Assembly (NCBI GenBank): GCA_004213025.1
Contig: SHBC01000024.1
Span: 1-12,122 of the forward strand
Source of the DNA: SAR116 cluster bacterium
GTDB lineage: Bacteria > Pseudomonadota > Alphaproteobacteria > Puniceispirillales > Puniceispirillaceae
DNA length: 12,122 bases
Reading direction: 5' to 3'
Part shown: positions 6,839-12,122 of the stretch, piece by piece
How positions within the stretch are numbered: the stretch's first letter is position 1
Layout of the letters: each line of letters starts with the position of its first letter
Program-made: the position numbers and the translations under genes
The notes under the pieces: model-generated
Database searches by the model: none
Seen by the model: the letters and a program-made list of their open reading frames with translations, nothing else
Told to the model about the DNA's origin: nothing

Positions 6839-7893
6839 CCGACCCGGTCGATGATCATCTGCGCGTCCGGTGCCAGTTCGGCAAGCCGTTCGATCGCCAG
6901 ATCATCACGCTTGAAATCACCCCATGACGCCAGCACACCGCCAGGCGCCACGGCCGGGTTGACCGGATATTCGAAATTCACCTCACCATAGAGCTGTTGC
7001 GCGACAGGCGTTGTCAGGAATTCAAGAAATTGGCGCGCACCATCAGGGTTCGGACTGTAGCGTGCCATCCCACCGCCAGAAATATTGACGTGGTTGCCGC
7101 GGCCATCCTGGTTGGTGAAGACGAGCCTGATCGCCCCGGCCCAGTCCTTTTGCTCGGGTTTGTCGCCATAGAGCATCTTGCCGTAATAATAGTGGTTCAT
7201 GATTGCCACATCACACTCGCCCTGGAAGATGGCCTTGGCCTGCGCGCGGTCATTGCCCTGCGGCTTGCGAGCGAAATTCGCGACAAGGCCACCCGCCCAT
7301 TCCTCAGCGGCATCAGCCCCGTTGGCGGCAATGATCGAGGCCATCATCGAGCGGTTATAGACATGGCTTCCCTTGCGGGAACAGACACGCCCGGCCCATT
7401 GCGGATCGGCAAGATCCTCAATATCGGCGATGGCACCCTCCGCGACCCGGTCGACCGAGGTCGCGACCAGACGCGCCCGCGTCGAGAACGCAAACCAGCG
7501 ATCATCCGAGGCCCGCAGATGCGCCGGCACATTACCCGCAAGGACGGGCGAGATGACAGGCGCCAGCAGATCAAGATCGGCATATTCGCTGAGCCGCGCG
7601 ATATCCACCGTGAGAATGACATCAGCCGGGCTGGCCTCGCCTTCGGCAAGCAGACGCTGCGCCAGCCCCTTCGAGGCGTAGACAACGCGTGTCTTGATCC
7701 CGGTCTCAGCGGTGAAGGCGTCAAGAAAGGGCTGCAGCAGGAATTGCTGGCGATGCGAATAGATGTTGATCTCGGCAGCGGCCGCCGTTGCCGGCCCACC
7801 AATCATCAACAGCGCGGCAAGGCCCGCCACCGCCCCTGTCCAGAAACGGCTGATCGCTGAACGCGCCAGTGCCTTTGACATGATAAGATGCAT
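6832..7893 (-). CDS. fbpA: Ferric iron ABC transporter substrate-binding protein (FbpA/FutA family)
   Basis: Periplasmic Fe3+-binding protein that delivers iron to the overlapping permease. It is 353 aa from the ATG at 7893. There is a Sec signal peptide: basic N-region (KALARSAISR), hydrophobic core around 19-33, and a cleavage site of ATAAAA type near residue 40, leaving a mature EINIYSHRQQ start. The family hallmarks are visible: SPADVILTVDIARL (88-101), the iron-binding tyrosine cluster NHYYYGKM (Tyr235-237), and the C-terminal NFEYPVNP. The frame is open upstream to 7971, but those residues do not resemble a signal peptide, and the extra segment would run over a Fur box. A GGGGG lies about 10 bp before 7893; the ATG at 7881 is an alternative. 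The two Fur boxes just upstream indicate iron-repressed expression. Confidence 0.93.
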   Translation of the reverse strand: MHLIMSKALARSAISRFWTGAVAGLAALLMIGGPATAAAAEINIYSHRQQFLLQPFLDAFTAETGIKTRVVYASKGLAQRLLAEGEASPADVILTVDIARLSEYADLDLLAPVISPVLAGNVPAHLRASDDRWFAFSTRARLVATSVDRVAEGAIADIEDLADPQWAGRVCSRKGSHVYNRSMMASIIAANGADAAEEWAGGLVANFARKPQGNDRAQAKAIFQGECDVAIMNHYYYGKMLYGDKPEQKDWAGAIRLVFTNQDGRGNHVNISGGGMARYSPNPDGARQFLEFLTTPVAQQLYGEVNFEYPVNPAVAPGGVLASWGDFKRDDLAIERLAELAPDAQMIIDRVGW

Positions 7894-7931
7894 GAAACTT
7901 AATCCCCCAATTGAACGAAGTGTCTGATGGC

Positions 7932-7946
7932 TGAGAATGATTATCA
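7932..7946 (-). promoter_or_regulatory. Fur box 1, upstream of the iron importer
   Basis: Read on the minus strand it is TGATAATCATTCTCA, one mismatch from the 7-1-7 Fur consensus TGATAATNATTATCA. It lies 39 bp before the fbpA start. GATAAT inside it resembles a -10 element, so bound Fur would block the promoter directly. Confidence 0.8.
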
Positions 7947-7980
7947 AATGCAAATTCGTCGCACACCGCAAGGGAAAAGT

Positions 7981-7995
7981 TGCGAATGATTATCA
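7981..7995 (-). promoter_or_regulatory. Fur box 2, upstream of the iron importer
   Basis: Minus-strand TGATAATCATTCGCA, two mismatches from the Fur consensus. GAATGATTATCAAA is shared exactly with box 1 (7935-7948 and 7984-7997), 49 bp apart in the same orientation. Its position near the middle of the divergent region allows it to affect the TerC promoter as well. Confidence 0.7.
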
Positions 7996-8012
7996 AAATC
8001 AGTTCTGATTTT
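7995..8012. promoter_or_regulatory. Perfect 18-bp inverted repeat abutting Fur box 2
   Basis: AAAATCAGTTCTGATTTT has 8-bp perfect arms around a 2-bp centre and shares one base with Fur box 2. It lies just upstream of the presumed TerC promoter. It does not match the Fur consensus and may be the site of a second regulator. Confidence 0.45.
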
Positions 8013-8018
8013 ATTTCC

Positions 8019-8024
8019 TATATT
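8019..8024 (+). promoter_or_regulatory. Possible -10 element for the TerC-family gene
   Basis: TATATT within an AT-rich tract (8009-8028) that stands out from the GC-rich surroundings. No convincing -35 box is spaced from it. If it is used, transcription would start near 8031 and give a leader of about 165 nt. Confidence 0.3.
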
Positions 8025-8043
8025 TTTCAGATAGATGAAGGAA

Positions 8044-8195
8044 GGCAGCCGGTGACTAATGCTGGGCATCCCGGTTGAGCATTATTGTCGCACTGCCAAG
8101 CCATGGTTAACCCGGACCGCAATTTGGTTGCGCGGGCATGGTGGCGCGTCTATATCCGGCGGAGTTTCTGTCCCCCGTGAGAGTGTCCCTCCGCC
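8044..8195 (+). promoter_or_regulatory. Structured 5' leader of the TerC-family gene, candidate regulatory RNA
   Basis: Three hairpins can be drawn in order. Hairpin A: GGCAG (8044-8048) with CTGCC (8093-8097), then GAC with GTC (8054-8056/8087-8089) and TAATGCT with AGCATTA (8057-8063/8078-8084), with a loop containing GGGCATCCC. Hairpin B: the continuous strand 8128-8141 (TTGCG, CGGG, CATGG) pairs with CGCAA (8118-8122), CCCG (8111-8114) and CCATG (8101-8105), leaving bulges GAC and GTTAA on one side and a 5-nt loop. Hairpin C: GGCGGAG (8158-8164) with CTCCGCC (8189-8195), ending at the start codon. TerC-family genes are often controlled by the yybP-ykoY manganese riboswitch, but its conserved loops are not seen here. 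GC-rich DNA forms hairpins by chance, so this is a candidate only. Confidence 0.4.
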
Positions 8196-8891
8196 ATGCT
8201 TGACGACGCGCTTGTCATCGCAATCCTGCAGATCATTGCGATTGACATCATCCTCGGCGGTGACAATGCCATCATCATCGCGCTTGCCTGTCGCAACCTG
8301 TCCTCCCGGCAGAAACGGCTCGGCATTCTGTGGGGGACGGCCGGCGCCATCATTTTACGCGTCATTCTGGTGTTCTTTGCCAGCACGCTGCTGACCATAC
8401 CGTCGCTGAAGCTGATCGGCGGGGTGCTGCTGTTGTGGATCGGTGTGAAGCTGCTGGCCGAGGAAGACAACCTCGACGAGGGGTCGATCAAGCAGTCTGG
8501 CAGCCTGATGGAAGCCATCCGCACCATCATCATCGCCGACTTCGTGATGAGCCTCGACAATTCGGTTGCCATCGCCGCCGCCGCGAAGGGCAATATGGTG
8601 CTTGTCGTGTTCGGTCTGCTTCTCAGCGTCCCGATCATCATTGGCGGCAGCGCGATCATTCTGCGGATGATGCAACGCTTTCCCGTCATCATCACGCTTG
8701 GCGCCGCATTGCTTGGCTGGCTGGCGGGTGATCTGATTGCGCATGACCCGCTGCTGAAGGATTATATGGCAGGCCTTCCCGACTACGCCGCCAAGGCAGC
8801 TGCCGGCATCAGCGCACTGGCGGTGGTGATCATCGGCCGCGTGCTGGCGAGCCGCCGCGCGGCAGGGGAAAATCAGGCATCAGGCCAGTAA
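8196..8891 (+). CDS. TerC/YjbE family integral membrane protein, putative metal exporter
   Basis: A 231-aa polytopic inner-membrane protein of the TerC family, YjbE type. Relatives export Mn2+ or protect against metal stress. Hydrophobic segments lie near 5-21, 43-62, 70-88, 108-130, 134-156, 163-181 and 201-217. The two family motifs, GGDNA (21-25) and SLDNSVA (119-125), occupy equivalent positions in the two halves and supply the conserved membrane-buried Asp-Asn pairs. The ATG at 8196 gives the normal family N-terminus; an in-frame TGA at 8178 excludes an upstream start. No good Shine-Dalgarno is adjacent: GAGAG (8179-8183) is 12 bp away and lies in the loop of a hairpin. It is divergent from the Fur-box-controlled iron importer, and its 3' end overlaps the end of ligI by 19 bp. 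The transported ion is inferred from the family, not shown. Confidence 0.9.
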   Translation: MLDDALVIAILQIIAIDIILGGDNAIIIALACRNLSSRQKRLGILWGTAGAIILRVILVFFASTLLTIPSLKLIGGVLLLWIGVKLLAEEDNLDEGSIKQSGSLMEAIRTIIIADFVMSLDNSVAIAAAAKGNMVLVVFGLLLSVPIIIGGSAIILRMMQRFPVIITLGAALLGWLAGDLIAHDPLLKDYMAGLPDYAAKAAAGISALAVVIIGRVLASRRAAGENQASGQ

Positions 8892-9766
8892 AGCCGCATC
8901 GGATTGTCGATCAGCAGCGCCTGCTGCAGGGCCGGCGTCGGGGCGATCCGTGCAATCGTATCGACCAGCACACCGTCATCAGGCCGGTGCGATTTCATGT
9001 TCGGGTGCGGCCAGTCGGTGCCCCATAGAACACGGTCACTGAAACGCTCGACAAGGTGACGCTGGAACGGCACCACATCATCATAGGGCGGGCCGGCCAC
9101 CGTCAGGCGTTCAGGACAGCTGACCTTCGTCCACAGGGTTGGCAGATCTTCCATCAACGTAACAAAGCTGCCGAAATCCGGACCGTCCACAGGCAGGCTC
9201 ACATCCGGGCGTCCCATATGATCAACCACGACAATACCGGGAAGCTCCTTCAGAAACGGTGTCAGATCAGCAAGGTCGGGTGCCTCGAAATAGACAACGA
9301 TGTGCCAGCCAAGACGCTGCACCCGTTCGGCCGTGCGCATGAACACCTCGCGCGGCGTTGCATCGACCAGACGCTTGACGAAATTGAACCTGACGCCGCG
9401 CACCCCGGCCGCATGCATCATGTCGAGTTCGTCATCGGTGATGTCATGCGCCACCACCGCCACACCCCGCGCCATCCCGCCGGATGCCCGCAGCGCGTCG
9501 ATCATCGCGCTGTTGTCCTTGCCATGACAGCTTGCCTGCACAATGACGTTGCGAGACAGGCCAAGATGATCGCGCAGCGCGAACAGCATGTTCTTGCCGG
9601 CATCGCCGGGGGTGTATTTGCGCTCCGGCGCGAAGGGGAACTCATCCGCCGGCCCGAAGACATGGCAATGCGCGTCGACCGCGCCCTTTGGCGGCGTGAA
9701 ATCCGGCATCTTGGGGTCAGGGTGCCAGGTAACCTCGCCGCCTGAATTTTTGTCATTATCGTTCAT
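8873..9766 (-). CDS. ligI: 2-pyrone-4,6-dicarboxylate hydrolase (LigI), amidohydrolase superfamily
   Basis: Opens the lactone 2-pyrone-4,6-dicarboxylate to 4-oxalomesaconate/4-carboxy-2-hydroxymuconate in the protocatechuate 4,5-cleavage pathway. The 297-aa protein matches Sphingobium LigI in length and motifs: DAHCHVFGP (His33, His35), FAPERKYTPGDA, VDHMGRPD (His183, Arg186), SCPERL (Arg220) and GTDWPHPN with Asp251. These correspond, with a shift of 2-3, to His31, His33, His180, Arg183, Arg217 and the catalytic Asp248 of LigI. LigI is one of the few members of its superfamily reported to work without a metal. The start has GAGGG about 9 bp upstream, overlapping the TGA of galD, which ends 12 bp before it; galD and ligI therefore form a tight operon. 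Its 3' end overlaps the convergent TerC-family gene by 19 bp. Confidence 0.93.
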   Translation of the reverse strand: MNDNDKNSGGEVTWHPDPKMPDFTPPKGAVDAHCHVFGPADEFPFAPERKYTPGDAGKNMLFALRDHLGLSRNVIVQASCHGKDNSAMIDALRASGGMARGVAVVAHDITDDELDMMHAAGVRGVRFNFVKRLVDATPREVFMRTAERVQRLGWHIVVYFEAPDLADLTPFLKELPGIVVVDHMGRPDVSLPVDGPDFGSFVTLMEDLPTLWTKVSCPERLTVAGPPYDDVVPFQRHLVERFSDRVLWGTDWPHPNMKSHRPDDGVLVDTIARIAPTPALQQALLIDNPMRLYWPDA

Positions 9767-9778
9767 GCTTGTTATCCC

Positions 9779-10834
9779 TCAGAAAATCATTCCGTCGAAC
9801 AGCTTGCGGGTGGTGCGCATCATGCCTGCCTTCAGGACCCTGTCATCATCATCACATTCCAGGACACAGGCTGTGGCGCCGTTCGGATGTTCGACAGCCA
9901 TCACCTTGCGCGCGCCCTGCGGGATGGACGCCAGTGCGGCCACCGGGCTTGCCGGCAGCAGGGCTGCGGTGGCGGCGCTGACAGCGGCAAAGACACCGAT
10001 CGTGTCATGACAGCGATGCGGGATGAAGCTTCGCGTCATGAAGGCGCCGCCATGGCGCGCCGGTGCCACCATCGTCATCTTCGGCACTGATTTCCCGGCC
10101 ACGTCACCAAGATTCATCATCTGGCCACAGGCCAGGCGAAGCACCTCCAGCCGTGCCTTGAGGTCCTCATTGGAATCAAGTTCCGCCGGCGTTTCATAGC
10201 CACTGATCCCCATGTCACCGGCCCGCAACACGACAATCGGCATGCCATTGTCGATCATCGTCACCTCGATGCCCTCGACCACATCCATCGCGTTGCCGGT
10301 TGGCAACAACGCACCGCACATCGACCCGGCAACATCATCAAAGACAAGCGGCACGGCGGCGGCGCTACCGGGAACGCCGTCAATGGCCTCATCGCCATCA
10401 TAGGACACCTGCCCGTCCGGCGTGGCGATGCTGGCCGTTGCCACCTGCCCCGTATTGCGCATGAAAATCCGCACGTCGGTCGTCTCGCCGGACACCGGCA
10501 CAAGGCCGCGTTCGATGGCGAAAGCGCCGACCCCGGCGAGGATGTTGCCGCAATTCTGCGCGTCCGAGACAAGCGCCCGGTCGACAAACACCTGCAGAAA
10601 CAGATAATCGATATCGCAATCGTCGCGTTCGGCAGCGGATATCACGGCAACCTTGCTGGTCAGCGGGTTGGCGCCGCCCATGCCGTCAATCTGGCGGATG
10701 TCGGGCGATCCCATGACACGAAGCAACATCGCATCACGCGCCGCCTCATCGGCCGGCAGGTCAGAGGCCAGGAAATACCCACCTTTCGAGGTGCCACCCC
10801 GCATCCACATGCATCTTGTCCCCGCAGACGACAT
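9779..10834 (-). CDS. galD: 4-oxalomesaconate tautomerase (GalD/LigU), PrpF family
   Basis: Isomerises 4-oxalomesaconate, the LigI product, to the form taken by the hydratase of the protocatechuate 4,5-cleavage and gallate pathways. The 351-aa protein has the two-domain diaminopimelate-epimerase-like fold of the PrpF family and aligns well with Pseudomonas putida GalD: CMWMRGGTSKGGYFL at the N-terminus, QIDGMGGANPLTSKVAV, QNCGNILAGVG, CGALLPTGNAMDVVEG, RSFIPHRCHDTIGVF and AVEHPNG. Lys61 (TSKV) and Cys95 (NCGN) are 34 residues apart, as are the catalytic Lys66 and Cys100 described for LigU. The C-terminus is about 10 residues shorter than in P. putida. GAGGG lies 6 bp before the ATG. The gene is first in the galD-ligI operon and divergent from the dehydrogenase-ligC pair. 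Confidence 0.93.
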   Translation of the reverse strand: MSSAGTRCMWMRGGTSKGGYFLASDLPADEAARDAMLLRVMGSPDIRQIDGMGGANPLTSKVAVISAAERDDCDIDYLFLQVFVDRALVSDAQNCGNILAGVGAFAIERGLVPVSGETTDVRIFMRNTGQVATASIATPDGQVSYDGDEAIDGVPGSAAAVPLVFDDVAGSMCGALLPTGNAMDVVEGIEVTMIDNGMPIVVLRAGDMGISGYETPAELDSNEDLKARLEVLRLACGQMMNLGDVAGKSVPKMTMVAPARHGGAFMTRSFIPHRCHDTIGVFAAVSAATAALLPASPVAALASIPQGARKVMAVEHPNGATACVLECDDDDRVLKAGMMRTTRKLFDGMIF

Positions 10835-10856
10835 CGCGATCCCTCTTCAATTGGCC

Positions 10857-10867
10857 CCATGACATGG
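10857..10867. promoter_or_regulatory. Short palindrome near the galD start, candidate operator
   Basis: CCATGACATGG (5-bp arms, 1-bp centre) lies 22 bp upstream of galD. A related element, CCATA-AGC-TATGG, is at 10980-10992 next to the divergent gene. The pair brackets the intergenic region and may be two sites of one regulator, or chance. Confidence 0.25.
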
Positions 10868-10893
10868 AGGTTTGCACAAGCATACCGCGATGG

Positions 10894-10955
10894 CGGCAGG
10901 ATTGACCATAAAAGCTTGGCAAGGTGTCATGCCGAAATTCTATCCTGCCGGCATG
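10894..10955. promoter_or_regulatory. Overlapping inverted repeats and possible promoter in the divergent aromatic-pathway region
   Basis: CGGCAGGAT (10894-10902) is perfectly inverted as ATCCTGCCG (10942-10950). CATGCCG (10928-10934) is inverted as CGGCATG (10949-10955). The two pairs share bases 10949-10950. Between them a weak sigma70-type promoter can be read toward the dehydrogenase: TTGACC (10902-10907), 17 bp, TGTCAT (10925-10930). The repeats would cover this promoter, suiting repressor or activator binding. No regulator gene is in the window. Confidence 0.4.
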
Positions 10956-11002
10956 GCGCGGTGGCCGCCAGTTTGCTATCCATAAGCTATGGGAGTTACA
11001 GC

Positions 11003-11899
11003 ATGATCATTGCCCTGATTGGATTTGGCGAAGCCGGGCTGGCGATCGCCAGCAGCCTTGGCAGGGCCGATGGCGCGCGGCCGGCTCTTCGCGCCTTCGA
11101 CGTCAAGCTTGGCGATGATGATGCGGCGATTGCGGCGGCGATGGCCGCACGGATCGAGGGCGCCGGAGCCATGGTCTGCCACTCGCCGGCGGAGGCCGTC
11201 GCCGAGGCCGATATCGTGATTTCCGTCGTCACGGCGGACCAGGCCGCCACCGCGGCCGGATTGTCGGCGCGGCATCTGCCGCAGGGCGCGCTCTATCTCG
11301 ACATGAACAGCTGCGCGCCGACGACCAAACTGATTGCCGGCAATTCCATTGAAAATGCAGGCGGCGTCTATGTCGATGTCGCGGTGATGGCACCGATCGA
11401 ACCACGCGGTCATGAAACGCCGATGCTGGCCGCCGCCCCGGATCCGGAAGCTGTCGCCGCGCGCCTAGCCGCGGCCGGCCTGCACCCCCGCTTTGTCGGC
11501 GATGAGATCGGCCGCGCCTCGACCATCAAGATGCTGCGCTCGGTCATGGTGAAGGGCATCGAGGCGCTGACGGCGGAATGTTTCCGCGCCGCGGTCAGGG
11601 CCGGCGTTGCCGACGAGGTGGCGAATTCACTGGACGCCTCGCAGCCCGATATGGGCTGGGCCGATCAGGCCGCCTATAATATGGAACGCATGACGGCGCA
11701 TGGCATCCGCCGCGCCGCCGAAATGCGCGAGGTGGCAAAGACACTTCGCGCGCTGGAAATTTCACCGGCGATGACCACCGGCACCATTGCCTGGCAGGAT
11801 GATATGGGGGCGCTGGACCTGACGCTGGCCCCCGACGCGCCGCTTGCCGACCAGATTGCCGTGATCGAACAGGCATTCGGTCTGAACAAAGGCACATAG
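11003..11899 (+). CDS. NAD(P)-dependent dehydrogenase, 6-phosphogluconate/3-hydroxyisobutyrate dehydrogenase superfamily, DUF1932 C-terminal domain
   Basis: A 298-aa oxidoreductase whose exact reaction is unknown. The N-terminal Rossmann fold starts at once with IALIGFGEAG (Gly7, Gly9, Gly12). ISVVTADQ and YLDMNSCAP (98-106) follow as in beta-hydroxyacid dehydrogenases. The C-terminal helical domain begins at about 165 and carries STIKMLRSVMVKG, with Lys176 in the place of the catalytic lysine; the usual Asn four residues later is Ser180, a feature of DUF1932-type proteins. Acidic Asp33 after the second strand (AFDVKLG) suggests NAD preference. The ATG at 11003 has GGGAG 7 bp upstream; the frame is open back to 10859 but lacks similarity there. 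It lies 37 bp before ligC on the same strand, so a role in aromatic-acid breakdown is inferred. No step of the known 4,5-cleavage route obviously needs it. Confidence 0.82.
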   Translation: MIIALIGFGEAGLAIASSLGRADGARPALRAFDVKLGDDDAAIAAAMAARIEGAGAMVCHSPAEAVAEADIVISVVTADQAATAAGLSARHLPQGALYLDMNSCAPTTKLIAGNSIENAGGVYVDVAVMAPIEPRGHETPMLAAAPDPEAVAARLAAAGLHPRFVGDEIGRASTIKMLRSVMVKGIEALTAECFRAAVRAGVADEVANSLDASQPDMGWADQAAYNMERMTAHGIRRAAEMREVAKTLRALEISPAMTTGTIAWQDDMGALDLTLAPDAPLADQIAVIEQAFGLNKGT

Positions 11900-11936
11900 G
11901 ACACCAACACATCAGACAAGGAACGGAGCTGATCCC

Positions 11937-12122
11937 ATGAAAATCTGTCTTGCAGGCGGCGGTGCCTTTGGCAAAAAGCACCTTGATGCGCTGAAGCTGA
12001 TCGACGGTGTCGAGATCGCCTCGATTGTCGGTCGGCGCCTTGAGCCAACGCGCGAGCTTGCCGCCGCATATGGCGCCGCGCATGCCTCGACCGACCTTGC
12101 CGAGGCGCTGGCGATGCCCGAT
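11937..12122 (+). CDS. ligC: 4-carboxy-2-hydroxymuconate-6-semialdehyde dehydrogenase (LigC), N-terminal part, cut by right edge
   Basis: LigC oxidises the hemiacetal of the protocatechuate 4,5-ring-cleavage product to 2-pyrone-4,6-dicarboxylate, the LigI substrate. Only 62 residues are visible: the Rossmann fold of the Gfo/Idh/MocA family with GGGAFG (7-12) and the spacing MKICLAGGGAFGKKHLDALK, IDGVEI, AAAYGAAHASTDLAEAL. This closely follows the start of Sphingobium LigC as I recall it. CGGAG (11924-11928) is 8 bp before the ATG. The identification gains weight from ligI and galD close by; on sequence alone another Gfo/Idh/MocA dehydrogenase would be possible. Confidence 0.85.
   Translation, partial: MKICLAGGGAFGKKHLDALKLIDGVEIASIVGRRLEPTRELAAAYGAAHASTDLAEALAMPD

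Noticed and set aside
6997..7860. Plus-strand open frame of 287 codons
   Set aside because: It lies antisense to the iron-binding protein, which has a signal peptide and a tyrosine motif; the translation resembles no protein family.
8041..8195. yybP-ykoY manganese riboswitch
   Set aside because: I looked for the conserved GGGGAGUAG-type loop and its partner loop and did not see them; a covariance search could overturn this.
9056..9745. Plus-strand open frame of 229 codons
   Set aside because: It is antisense to ligI, whose active-site residues are all present.

Overview
The window reads as a GC-rich stretch of a free-living alphaproteobacterium, probably marine (an affiliation near SAR116/Rhodospirillales is only a guess from gene content and protein style). 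It is densely packed with catabolic genes and uptake genes. There are no RNA genes of known type, no mobile elements and no CRISPR.

Left part (1-5109): the C-terminal 60% of a creatinase runs in from the left edge. It converges on a ureohydrolase of the agmatinase/arginase fold. That gene is divergent from a two-gene set: a phytanoyl-CoA dioxygenase (PhyH) family oxygenase and a diaminopropionate ammonia-lyase-like PLP enzyme. A flavin-dependent alpha-hydroxy-acid oxidase/dehydrogenase follows on the minus strand. Creatinase and the ureohydrolase both release urea from guanidino compounds, and the PLP enzyme releases ammonia. The region therefore looks like a nitrogen-scavenging block for small guanidino/amino compounds, although no single pathway can be proved from the sequence.

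Middle (5152-8891): a ferric-iron ABC importer, with binding protein and fused-domain permease overlapping by 7 nt, is encoded on the minus strand. No ATPase gene is next to it. Upstream lie two strong Fur boxes in an AT-rich divergent promoter region. On the other side of that region is a TerC/YjbE-family membrane protein, a likely metal (Mn2+-type) exporter. Its roughly 165-nt leader can fold into three consecutive hairpins, the last ending exactly at the start codon. This does not match a riboswitch I know and is the most interesting non-coding feature here.

Right part (8873-12122): genes of the protocatechuate 4,5-cleavage (lignin-derived aromatic) pathway. LigI (2-pyrone-4,6-dicarboxylate hydrolase) and GalD/LigU (4-oxalomesaconate tautomerase) are on the minus strand. 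Divergent from them are a DUF1932-type NAD(P)-dependent dehydrogenase of unknown role and the start of LigC (4-carboxy-2-hydroxymuconate-6-semialdehyde dehydrogenase), which is cut by the right edge. LigC product goes to LigI and then to GalD, so three consecutive steps are present. The ring-opening dioxygenase LigAB, hydratase LigJ and aldolase LigK are not in view. The 168-bp divergent intergenic region is rich in inverted repeats that could be operators.
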